Assembly: GCA_033851915.1 (NCBI GenBank)
Contig: JAWSVM010000011.1
Location: forward strand, 51,119 to 115,118
Reading direction: 5' to 3'
Source of the DNA: UBA1672 sp033851915
GTDB lineage: Bacteria; Pseudomonadota; Alphaproteobacteria; Micavibrionales; Micavibrionaceae
DNA length: 64,000 bases
The notes beneath the pieces were generated by a model, which was not told where the DNA came from, searched no databases, and saw only the letters and a program-made list of their open reading frames with translations. Of the stretch, positions 45,440 through 53,129 are shown piece by piece; position 1 is the stretch's first letter, and every line of letters starts with the position of its first letter. The translations under genes and the position numbers were made by a program.

Positions 45440-46232
45440 CAGCAAGCCTCTCGTGTATTTGTGCAGTATAAGCGCCTGTATCTTCTGCTTTGAGTATAGA
45501 AAACGGAATGATTGCGCGGCTTACTTCAATGGCGTGGAATATTCGCGCATCATCATACAGCATGTGATCCTGCCGGATATAACCATGATGAAAAGCATTC
45601 GCGAGGCTGAATTGGATAGCATGAGTTGCCTCATGATGCGCTGTATGCAAAGCATCAAGCGGCGTGTGTTTCAGGATTAAATCTTCCAAATTCTGCGTAA
45701 TCCGTCCCTTTTGCTCCGTAAGGTTGCCCAAAAACCCTCCTAATATTTTTTTCCCCGATGCTATATAAGTCTTTTCTGAATTATCAATAAACACATGCTC
45801 CACTGGCAACATAAGCGCAATACCTGTTAGGTAAACACGTTGATGTAATCTAGTCGTATGAATGATTGCCGCTTCTTTTTCTTCCTGATTACAGGCATCC
45901 CAATTGCGAAGTGTATTAAATGCGTCACTATTTTCATTTGTAGACATAGTATTCAGAAAGGTATTCCGCTTTTTATATTGTAGACCAAGCAGATGATCAG
46001 ACGGCTCAAAGCTTTCTGCAATGGTAACGAGGGAAGCGCGTGTATGTGTACCTGTTCCATGCTTTTTATGAGGCACTTTATCACGTAAAGCGGAGGCAAG
46101 GTTTTTAATGACATAGCACTTACCGTAAAGCGTCAGGTTTTCTATATCCTTATCTTCCAGAGCTTCATCCAGACCCTTTTCATAGACGCTGTAGAGCAGA
46201 TTAAAATCCTGTGATACCGCATTCTTTTTCAT
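45387..46232 (-). CDS. HEATH-motif putative metallopeptidase
   Basis: 281 residues; not recognised as a named family. The zincin motif H200-E201-A-T-H204 occurs in AHHEATHAIQFSLANA, and the C-terminal HERLAEDEGRLISHDL offers several acidic residues for the third ligand. No signal peptide. It differs in sequence from the two HEGTH proteins but has the same motif and the same neighbourhood. Its 3' end is duplicated at 44286-44339. Peptidase function is inferred from HExxH only, which also occurs by chance. Confidence 0.5.
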   Translation of the reverse strand: MKKNAVSQDFNLLYSVYEKGLDEALEDKDIENLTLYGKCYVIKNLASALRDKVPHKKHGTGTHTRASLVTIAESFEPSDHLLGLQYKKRNTFLNTMSTNENSDAFNTLRNWDACNQEEKEAAIIHTTRLHQRVYLTGIALMLPVEHVFIDNSEKTYIASGKKILGGFLGNLTEQKGRITQNLEDLILKHTPLDALHTAHHEATHAIQFSLANAFHHGYIRQDHMLYDDARIFHAIEVSRAIIPFSILKAEDTGAYTAQIHERLAEDEGRLISHDLVDLVNS

Positions 46233-46296
46233 AACTTAACTTATGGTAAAAAACTCTGTAAAGCAAGAAATTGTGCATGCTCAATACAAAAAGTTA

Positions 46297-46324
46297 TTGA
46301 CTCTTATGCTGATATGTCTATAAA
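46297..46324 (+). promoter_or_regulatory. putative arsR promoter
   Basis: TTGACT (46297-46302), 16-base spacer, TATAAA (46319-46324). The start codon of arsR is at 46334, only 9 bases after the -10, so the message would be leaderless or nearly so. An ArsR operator should overlap this site, but I cannot define it. Confidence 0.5.
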
Positions 46325-46333
46325 TCTGGACTT

Positions 46334-46699
46334 ATGGAGATACAAAATGCAATTATAGCCTTCGGGGCTTTATCACAAGAAACCCGCCTTAAGGCGTTTC
46401 GGCTGCTGATGGAGTTTGGCATGGATGGTGCGCCGGCAGGTGTCTTAAGTGACAAGCTGAATGTGCCGCATAATACACTTTCTTTTCACCTGTCACATAT
46501 GAGCCGCTCAGGGTTGATTGTAGCGCGCAGAGAAGGGCGCTCTATTATCTACACAGTGAATTTTGAAGCATTTAAGGATCTGCTTCGGTTTATGATCGAG
46601 GATTGCTGTAGTTCGGAAGTTGCAAGTATCAGAGACAGTAAAAGCCGTAATTGTACATTGATTGAACTGTCAAACTTACCAAAATGTTGTGAGAAATAA
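46334..46699 (+). CDS. arsR: ArsR-family arsenic/metal-responsive repressor
   Basis: 121-residue winged-helix repressor. The DNA-recognition helix lies in VPHNTLSFHLSHMSRSGLI and the wing in VARREGRSIIYTVN. It lacks the classic alpha3 ELCVCDL pair but has a C-terminal set C91, C92, C107, C118, C119, as in AfArsR-type sensors that bind As(III) at the C-terminus. It heads the pstSCAB-arsC-aqpS cluster and should repress it until arsenite binds. Placement and cysteine pattern support arsenic; direct evidence is lacking. Confidence 0.85.
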   Translation: MEIQNAIIAFGALSQETRLKAFRLLMEFGMDGAPAGVLSDKLNVPHNTLSFHLSHMSRSGLIVARREGRSIIYTVNFEAFKDLLRFMIEDCCSSEVASIRDSKSRNCTLIELSNLPKCCEK

Positions 46700-46794
46700 T
46701 GAACATACAGACATTTAGCCTTTATCCGATAATTAAACCATCTGTGAGGCAAGGGAAGGCAACCCTGATGCCATTTATATTTATGAAACAATTT

Positions 46795-46820
46795 AAGCAG
46801 TCATTGAACTGCTTTTTTTT
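46795..46820 (+). terminator. rho-independent terminator or attenuator between arsR and pstS
   Basis: Perfect 7-bp stem AAGCAGT/ACTGCTT with a 6-base loop, followed by more than six T. About 20 bases upstream is a second hairpin-capable stretch, GGCAAGGG...CCCTGATGCC (46748-46772). Placed inside the arsR-pst gap, it may tune readthrough to the transport genes. Confidence 0.75.
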
Positions 46821-46872
46821 GTGCCCAAATTTTTTTCTACAACCTTATATATATTAACCAATGGAGACTATT

Positions 46873-47895
46873 ATGAAGAAAGCTCTATCACTATTCGTGG
46901 CGTGTGCTGCGTTTACACTGCCTGTTCAAGCCTTTGCAGCAGGGCAGCAAATACAGGCTGTTGGGTCATCAACAGTTTACCCATTTGTAACCGTTGTGGC
47001 GGAAGCCTTCGGGAATGGTACTGACTTTAAAACGCCTATCGTTGAATCAACCGGAACAGGGGGCGGATTTAAACTGTTTTGTTCCGGGCTTGGTGCTTCA
47101 CACCCTGATCTTGCAAATGCCTCAAGAGCAATCAAAGCAAGCGAGGAAGAACTCTGTGCCAAGAATGGCGTAACAGACGTCACAGAAATAAAAATTGGTT
47201 TTGACGGTATTGTTCTGGCGAATGCCAAAGGTGCTACGCAATATAATTTCTCAAAGAACGTTTTATTTCTAGCGCTCGCCAAACAAATCCCGATAAATGG
47301 TATGCTGATCGATAACCCGCACCAAAAATGGAGCGATATTGATCCATTACTTCCAGATGTAAGAATTGAAGTTTATGGCCCGCCGACAACATCAGGAACA
47401 CGTGATGCTTTTGTTGAACTTGTTATGGAGCCATCATGTAAAGACTTACCGGAATTTAAAGCCGCATATGCAGATAAGAAAGTTCGTAAACAAGCATGTC
47501 ATCTTTTACGTGAAGATGGGCGCTATATCGAGGCAGGCGAGAATGACAATCTGATCGTACAAAAGCTTCAGAGTAATTCAAAAGCTCTTGGCATTTTCGG
47601 GTTCAGCTTCCTCGATCAAAATAGTGATATCGTACAGGGTAGCCATATTGACAGCATTGAGCCAACATTCGAAAATATTTCGGACGGCTCATACGGCATA
47701 TCCCGCTCTCTCTATGTGTATGTAAAGGATGCGCATGTTGGTAAAACATTAGGTCTTCAAGAGTTCATTACCGAATTGGTGAGTGATGAGGCCGCAGGCG
47801 AGTTTGGATATTTAACTGAAAAAGGGCTTATTCCGCTTCCCTCAAATGAGCTTATCACAATGCAAACACGCTCTTCTGCTTTGGCTGGTAAATAG
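46873..47895 (+). CDS. pstS: PstS-like phosphate/arsenate-binding protein
   Basis: 340-residue periplasmic solute-binding protein. The signal peptide MKKALSLFVACAAFTLPVQA ends near AFA-A. The mature part opens QAVGSSTVYPF, the phosphate-loop block of PstS, with GTGGGFKLFCSG and TSGTRDAF as the other anion-binding loops. The ATG at 46873 is preceded by GGAG at 7 bases. It feeds the PstCAB transporter next door. In this arsenic cluster it may favour phosphate over arsenate; that is inference. Confidence 0.93.
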   Translation: MKKALSLFVACAAFTLPVQAFAAGQQIQAVGSSTVYPFVTVVAEAFGNGTDFKTPIVESTGTGGGFKLFCSGLGASHPDLANASRAIKASEEELCAKNGVTDVTEIKIGFDGIVLANAKGATQYNFSKNVLFLALAKQIPINGMLIDNPHQKWSDIDPLLPDVRIEVYGPPTTSGTRDAFVELVMEPSCKDLPEFKAAYADKKVRKQACHLLREDGRYIEAGENDNLIVQKLQSNSKALGIFGFSFLDQNSDIVQGSHIDSIEPTFENISDGSYGISRSLYVYVKDAHVGKTLGLQEFITELVSDEAAGEFGYLTEKGLIPLPSNELITMQTRSSALAGK

Positions 47896-48017
47896 AGCGT
47901 TATTTGACTGATAAAATATGTAGAGTAGCGGTTTATAAGAGCGGCTATTTTCGTGTACTAAACTGATTAATAAAAATATTGCAATTTCCCCGCATTTAGA
48001 GGGAAAGGAAGAATATA

Positions 48018-48929
48018 ATGGCACGGTATGAGAAATTAATTAGGGCTGCTTTATTAGGCTGTACGATGTTATCTGTCATGATAACCGTGATGGTTGTTGC
48101 GTCTGTTTTTTCAGAAACAATGCGGTTTTTCTCTAATGTTTCTGTGTTAAATTTCTTCTTTGGAACAGAGTGGAGCCCGCAAACGGCAATACGCCCAGAT
48201 CAAGCCGGAGGATCCGGCACTTTTGGCGCAGTGCCCGTATTCCTCGGCACATTCTTGGTCACGTTGATTGCAATGGCTGTGGCTGCGCCGCTTGGGTTAT
48301 TTTCCGCCATTTATCTTGCCGTGTATGCCAGCCCCCGATTTCGTTTATGGGCAAAACCTGTTCTTGAGATATTGGTAGGGGTGCCATCTGTCGTTTATGG
48401 ATATTTTGCAGTTATTACCATGGCGCCTATGCTGCGCACATTCGGTGAAACAATCGGGCTGTCTATTGCCTCTGAAAGTGCTTTAACCGCAGGAACGGTA
48501 ATGGGCATTATGATTACGCCCTATGTCATGTCAATTTCCGAGGATGTAATTAGTGCCGTTCCCAAATCATTAAGCCTTGGGTCTCTGGCCATTGGCGCTA
48601 CTGAATCAGAAACAGTGAAAAAGGTTATCCTGCCCGCTGCACTTCCCGGTATTGTCAGCGCGCTTTTGCTTGGTATTTCCAGAGGGGTCGGCGAGACGAT
48701 GGTTGTTGTTATGGCCGCAGGCATGGCCGCAAACCTAACAATTAACCCTCTAGAATCCGTAACAACCGCAACAGTGCAGATCATGACCTTATTGGTTGGG
48801 GATCATGAATTTGATAGCGACAAGACCCGCGCCGCCTTTGCGCTAGGGTTCTCACTCTTTGTCATGACTTTACTTCTAAATATTGTGGCTTTAATTATCG
48901 TGAAGAAATATCGGGAACGCTATGATTAA
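48018..48929 (+). CDS. pstC: PstC phosphate ABC transporter permease
   Basis: 303-residue inner-membrane permease with six helices and the cytoplasmic EAA-like loop containing SLSLGSLAIGATESETVKKV followed by ILPAALPGIVSALLLG, the family signature. It is preceded by a 122-base gap after pstS and overlaps pstA by 8 bases. Forms the channel with PstA. Confidence 0.93.
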   Translation: MARYEKLIRAALLGCTMLSVMITVMVVASVFSETMRFFSNVSVLNFFFGTEWSPQTAIRPDQAGGSGTFGAVPVFLGTFLVTLIAMAVAAPLGLFSAIYLAVYASPRFRLWAKPVLEILVGVPSVVYGYFAVITMAPMLRTFGETIGLSIASESALTAGTVMGIMITPYVMSISEDVISAVPKSLSLGSLAIGATESETVKKVILPAALPGIVSALLLGISRGVGETMVVVMAAGMAANLTINPLESVTTATVQIMTLLVGDHEFDSDKTRAAFALGFSLFVMTLLLNIVALIIVKKYRERYD

Positions 48930-50238
48930 ATTATTCGAAAGACGGACACGCATCACGGTGCAACGGATTAAAAAGAAGAAGAGTCCGTTCATCTATAAAT
49001 CATACAGTAAGAAGCCCAAGCATACGTGGCTGAAAAAACGTAAGGCAGCAGAGCGACGTTTTCGTAATGCGGGCTTACTCTCCATTCTGATCGCTTCGTT
49101 GTTTCTGGTTAGCCTTGTTTGCAATATTTTCTCCAGTGGCTACTCTGCCTTTACCGGTACACAACTTAAGTTACCCATTACCTTTCAAACGGAGTTAGTG
49201 GAAAAGGGCGCATATCGTAAAATCATCCAAAATTCATTGTTGGAGCTTTTCCCCGATGTGGAGACAGGCAAAGAAAAACGTTCTCTATTTATCTTAATTA
49301 GCCGCAATGCGCCATATCAACTAAAATCACTTATTAAACGAAATCCTGACTTAATCGGTACAAAAACGGATCTATGGCTGCCCGCATCAAGCGCAACCAG
49401 CATCTTCTATAAACAGCGCTTGTTAGAGGAAAGCAAAAGAATAGGGAAGATCAACGGCGATCAGGCAAAATGGATTACAACTCTTGCGCAATCACAACGT
49501 ACGCGCCTCAAATTCAACATGCCATTCTTTAGAAACGGCGATTCAAGAGAGGCCGAGCAAGCGGGAATTCTAGCCAGCACAATCGGCTCGTTCTTTACCA
49601 TACTTGTTTGTGTGCTTCTTGCCTTTCCTTTAGGGGTGGGAACAGCCATATATCTAGAAGAATTCGCGCCGCGCAATTGGGTTACCAGCATTATCGAGAT
49701 TAATATTAATAACCTTGCCGCCGTTCCATCCATAATATTCGGGCTTTTGGGGCTGTCTATTTACCTGAACTTCTTTGGTATGCCACGCTCTTCTTCACTT
49801 GTTGGCGGGTTGGTTCTTGCGCTTTTGATCTTGCCTGTAATCGTGATATCAACGCGTAATGCTCTGCAGGCCGTTCCTCAATCTATTCGAGATGCAGCCG
49901 CGGCTTTAGGGGCCACACCAACCCAAGTGGTCTTTCATCATACCCTGATTTATGCTCTGCCCGGTGTGATGACCGGCGTTATATTGGGGGTCGCACGCGC
50001 CTTTGGCGAAACCGCCCCTTTATTGATGATTGGCATGGTGGCCTTTATTGCAGATGCCCCGCAAAACATCACAGATCCGGCGACGACATTGCCAATCCAA
50101 ATCTATTTATGGACCAACAATCCGGAGCTTGGTTTCGTTGAAAAAACAGCCGCCGCAATTATGGTTTTGTTGGGTTTTATGATTTTAATTAATCTGTTGG
50201 CGGTTTATGTCCGCAAACGTTTTGAAATAAAATGGTGA
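48922..50238 (+). CDS. pstA: PstA phosphate ABC transporter permease with N-terminal extension
   Basis: 438 residues, longer than the common ~300-residue PstA because of an N-terminal ~200-residue DUF3333-type part (one helix around 49-69, then a charged region TGTQLKLPITFQTELV). The C-terminal half is the standard permease: the six-helix domain with RDAAAALGATPTQVVFHHTL as EAA loop. It overlaps pstC and is followed 7 bases later by pstB. The long form is common in alphaproteobacteria. Confidence 0.92.
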   Translation: MIKLFERRTRITVQRIKKKKSPFIYKSYSKKPKHTWLKKRKAAERRFRNAGLLSILIASLFLVSLVCNIFSSGYSAFTGTQLKLPITFQTELVEKGAYRKIIQNSLLELFPDVETGKEKRSLFILISRNAPYQLKSLIKRNPDLIGTKTDLWLPASSATSIFYKQRLLEESKRIGKINGDQAKWITTLAQSQRTRLKFNMPFFRNGDSREAEQAGILASTIGSFFTILVCVLLAFPLGVGTAIYLEEFAPRNWVTSIIEININNLAAVPSIIFGLLGLSIYLNFFGMPRSSSLVGGLVLALLILPVIVISTRNALQAVPQSIRDAAAALGATPTQVVFHHTLIYALPGVMTGVILGVARAFGETAPLLMIGMVAFIADAPQNITDPATTLPIQIYLWTNNPELGFVEKTAAAIMVLLGFMILINLLAVYVRKRFEIKW

Positions 50239-50245
50239 GTGAAAT

Positions 50246-51058
50246 ATGAGCACAAAAAAAACAGCGATAGAAAGCAAAGACATGGAGAATAACCAGCCTC
50301 TGGATATCCGTATGAAAACACGAGATCTCAGCGTTTTTTACGATGATAAACAAGCCTTGTTTGATGTAAATCTGGACATCTATAACAACCGCGTGACCGC
50401 ACTTATCGGCCCGTCAGGTTGTGGAAAATCAACCTTTATGCGCTGCCTTAACCGCATGAATGATTATGTTGATGGATGCCGTATTACGGGCAAAGTCAGG
50501 CTGGATGGATTTAATATCTACAAGGATAATGTTGATACGATTTTGTTACGCCAAAAGGTCGGTATGGTTTTTCAAAAGCCCAACCCGTTCCCGAAATCAA
50601 TTTTTGAAAATGTGGCCTATGGCCCTAAAATTCATAAGCTAACCTCTAACAAAGATGAGCTTGAAGAATTGGTTGTGAAAAGCCTTAAGCGCGTCGGCCT
50701 GTGGGATGAGGTTTCTGACCGCTTATCCTCACCAGGGACATCTCTATCCGGCGGACAGCAGCAACGCCTTTGTATTGCACGCGCCATCGCAACAGAGCCG
50801 GAAGTGGTATTGATGGATGAGCCTTGCTCTGCGCTTGATCCGATCGCAACCGCACGAATTGAAGAGTTAATTGCCGAACTGGAGCAACGATATACAATCG
50901 TGATTATCACCCATTCCATGCAGCAAGCAGAACGGGTTTCAGACTATACGGCCTTCTTCCATCTTGGAAAAATCATAGAATCCGGAGACACGAGCAAAAT
51001 CTTTAATGATCCGAAAAACCAGAAAACCAAGGATTATATTGGTGGTAAATTTGGTTAA
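50246..51058 (+). CDS. pstB: PstB phosphate transporter ATPase
   Basis: 270 residues; Walker A GPSGCGKST, signature LSGGQQQR, Walker B VVLMDEPCSALDP, H-loop ITHSMQQA. The CRITGKVRLDG and MVFQKPNPFPKSI segments are specific for PstB. No phoU follows, unlike housekeeping pst operons, which fits an arsenic-linked copy. The next gene starts inside its last codons. Confidence 0.95.
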   Translation: MSTKKTAIESKDMENNQPLDIRMKTRDLSVFYDDKQALFDVNLDIYNNRVTALIGPSGCGKSTFMRCLNRMNDYVDGCRITGKVRLDGFNIYKDNVDTILLRQKVGMVFQKPNPFPKSIFENVAYGPKIHKLTSNKDELEELVVKSLKRVGLWDEVSDRLSSPGTSLSGGQQQRLCIARAIATEPEVVLMDEPCSALDPIATARIEELIAELEQRYTIVIITHSMQQAERVSDYTAFFHLGKIIESGDTSKIFNDPKNQKTKDYIGGKFG

Positions 51059-51299
51059 GCAGGTTCTTGTTTTATGTACGGGGAATTCTTGTCGCTCTAT
51101 TATGGCGGAGGCATTAATTAATCACCTTGGGGCAGGGGAGAGTTGCCCCATATTTCCATGTAGCCCAGATAAATTACATTGGAGCACGCCTGACCCCGCA
51201 AAAGCATCAGGAAGCGAACAAGACATTGATGCCGCCTTTGATCAGGCATTCTTAATGCTGAAAGACCGTATAGAGAGTTTAGTGAATGGCAACGCTTAA
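51051..51299 (+). CDS. arsenate reductase-like (LMW-PTP) protein with internal deletion
   Basis: 82 residues from TTG 51051 (GTG 51042 is an alternative). The N-terminus VLVLCTGNSCRSIMAEALIN is the P-loop of the low-molecular-weight phosphatase/ArsC family with C9 and C14, and the C-terminus HWSTPDP...DQAFLMLKDRI is the family end. About 60 middle residues, containing the resolving cysteine region, are missing, and the frame is kept across the junction (HLGAGESCPIFP). It is likely inactive as a thioredoxin-linked arsenate reductase. It overlaps both neighbours. Confidence 0.75.
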   Translation: MVKQVLVLCTGNSCRSIMAEALINHLGAGESCPIFPCSPDKLHWSTPDPAKASGSEQDIDAAFDQAFLMLKDRIESLVNGNA

Positions 51300-51954
51300 A
51301 GAGTTTACCTTATCAAGACGCTTGGTCGCCGAAATGATCGGCACGGCGTTTCTGGTTGCCGCGGTAATCGGCTCTGGCATAATGGGGGAGCAACTCGCAA
51401 ACGGTAATATGGGCATTGCACTACTGGCCAACACCATGGCGACAGGCGCGATGTTGATTGTGATTATATTGATGTTTGGCACAATATCCGGTGCGCATTT
51501 CAACCCTGTGGTCAGCCTATCTTTCGCTTTACAGCGTGAATTATCATGGAAGGATTTTCTGTTCTATGTTATCGCCCAGTGTCTGGGCGGAATCGTTGGC
51601 GCTATGCTTGCACACATCATGTTTGATTTACCCCTGATTATGGAATCAATGCATGCACGAACCGGAGTCGGGATCTGGACGGGGGAGCTGATTGCGTCTT
51701 TTGCACTGCTTCTTACCATCTTGATGTGTAACCGAGAAAAACCCGAAGCGGTGCCCTATGCGGTTGCTATGATTATTATGGCGGGATATTGGTTTACATC
51801 ATCGACTTCATTTGCAAACCCTGCCGTAACGATCGCACGTGCGCTGAGTGATACCTTTGCAGGTATCAGACCGGAAGATGTACCTGCATTCATAATAATT
51901 CAGATTATAGGCGCCGTTCTTGCCACAAAGATATTCCACTGGTTTCATTCTTGA
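51286..51954 (+). CDS. AqpS-like aquaporin, arsenite channel candidate
   Basis: 222-residue MIP-family channel with six helices. The two pore loops are N73-P-V in GAHFNPVVS and N178-P-A in FANPAVT. In Sinorhizobium meliloti the ars operon uses AqpS in place of ArsB to let arsenite leave the cell; the same gene order (arsR, arsC, aquaporin) is seen here with pst added. It overlaps the truncated arsC by 14 bases. Substrate is inferred from context. Confidence 0.88.
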   Translation: MATLKEFTLSRRLVAEMIGTAFLVAAVIGSGIMGEQLANGNMGIALLANTMATGAMLIVIILMFGTISGAHFNPVVSLSFALQRELSWKDFLFYVIAQCLGGIVGAMLAHIMFDLPLIMESMHARTGVGIWTGELIASFALLLTILMCNREKPEAVPYAVAMIIMAGYWFTSSTSFANPAVTIARALSDTFAGIRPEDVPAFIIIQIIGAVLATKIFHWFHS

Positions 51955-51980
51955 ACACGATGGTTTTCCAAAAAAATCTA

Positions 51981-52721
51981 TTAATCGCCTTTGATATTTC
52001 TGGAATTCTGCGGTTGTACCGGACGGGCATTTACAGAGAATAAAGACTGAAACGCATGAAGCTGCGCGGCAGATATCTCAATCGCATTTTTTGCCACGTG
52101 CCACTGAACACCTTCGCTGCAAGGTGGCGTTGTCAATGACCCTACATATTTATAGTAATCAAGATTCGAAGGCAAAAGATCGGCTGCAGATAATGATGCA
52201 TGACCACCACTGGCTTGCGTTGCACGCCAAATTTTATCAATTGCAGCATTATGCGCACCAAGTTGCATCATTACACCAACAACGCCAAGCGTTCCATCGC
52301 CAGCTTTATGAACAAAGTGTAGTTCCATCGGGTAGGGCGCGCCATCAACATAATGCTCGCTTGGTGTATGGAAATGAAATTGAAGTAATTTATATGTTTT
52401 TCCATCAACACTAAGGCTGCCGCTATCTCCCGTATTTACCTGTATTGTATGGCCATTGTTAATGACCTCTAAATTCCCTTTATGATATGAGGGCTTTAAC
52501 GCAGGTAGATCAGCTGCATTATATTCACGAATATCAATAGGGGACTGTGCCATACCATCTTTACATGCATGGAATTCCGCAGATAAATCACCCCAGTGTT
52601 GAAACCCTTCCGCACCGGAATAGCTCCAATGTGCTTTAGCATGACCGCTTTCAGCCATAACAGTTACAGGGATAGACAGTGCAGTTAATGCAGTTAATAT
52701 GAGGGCAGGGCGACGGATCAT
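51981..52721 (-). CDS. alpha-class carbonic anhydrase, periplasmic
   Basis: 246 residues with a Sec signal (1-23, cleavage after VMA). The zinc ligands H116, H118 (LQFHFHTPSEH) and H135 (ELHFVHK) are all present, with SPIDI and TPPCSEGVQWHV near the C-terminus. Two cysteines (in FHACKDG and PPCSEG) can form the conserved disulfide. It interconverts CO2 and bicarbonate in the periplasm. It is convergent with the ars/pst cluster and independent of it. Confidence 0.95.
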   Translation of the reverse strand: MIRRPALILTALTALSIPVTVMAESGHAKAHWSYSGAEGFQHWGDLSAEFHACKDGMAQSPIDIREYNAADLPALKPSYHKGNLEVINNGHTIQVNTGDSGSLSVDGKTYKLLQFHFHTPSEHYVDGAPYPMELHFVHKAGDGTLGVVGVMMQLGAHNAAIDKIWRATQASGGHASLSAADLLPSNLDYYKYVGSLTTPPCSEGVQWHVAKNAIEISAAQLHAFQSLFSVNARPVQPQNSRNIKGD

Positions 52722-53129
52722 TTTCTCTTCCTATTCGTGAAAAACATTCTTGTTTTACCAGCGGCAAGCATAGCATGGAATGCAATAATGGCGAGCATAA
52801 AAAAACAGACTGCACACAATAATATTCTATAACAGTTATTTATACAGCTTTATTATAGTGTTTTTAGATTACCCATATGATAAGATAAAAAACCTGCTAC
52901 AATCCGTACTGTCTTAGTACTATTCAATAAGTTTACGGATAGTTTAGTGACTAAAATCAGTGGCTGAATTTGAATATTTTTTCAATAAGGCTTCCTGTTT
53001 GGTGCGAATCCTTGTAACTGTGCCATATCTTTAACTGCGTATATTTCAATTATTAAAATTATGATCAAGATCTGGAATAAAAGAAATTTTCCAGAAAATG
53101 GACAGTATATACTCAGAAGGAGCATCTCC
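52722..53129. other. intergenic region between carbonic anhydrase and chemoreceptor
   Basis: 408 A+T-rich bases between divergent genes. I see the ribosome site AAGGAG ahead of the chemoreceptor start and no gene, RNA or repeat; the promoters of both genes must lie here. Confidence 0.5.

Noticed and set aside
46748..46772. Possible riboswitch (GGCAAGGG...CCCTGATGCC)
   Set aside because: A hairpin is possible, but I could not match it to any known aptamer consensus; kept only as part of the leader observation.
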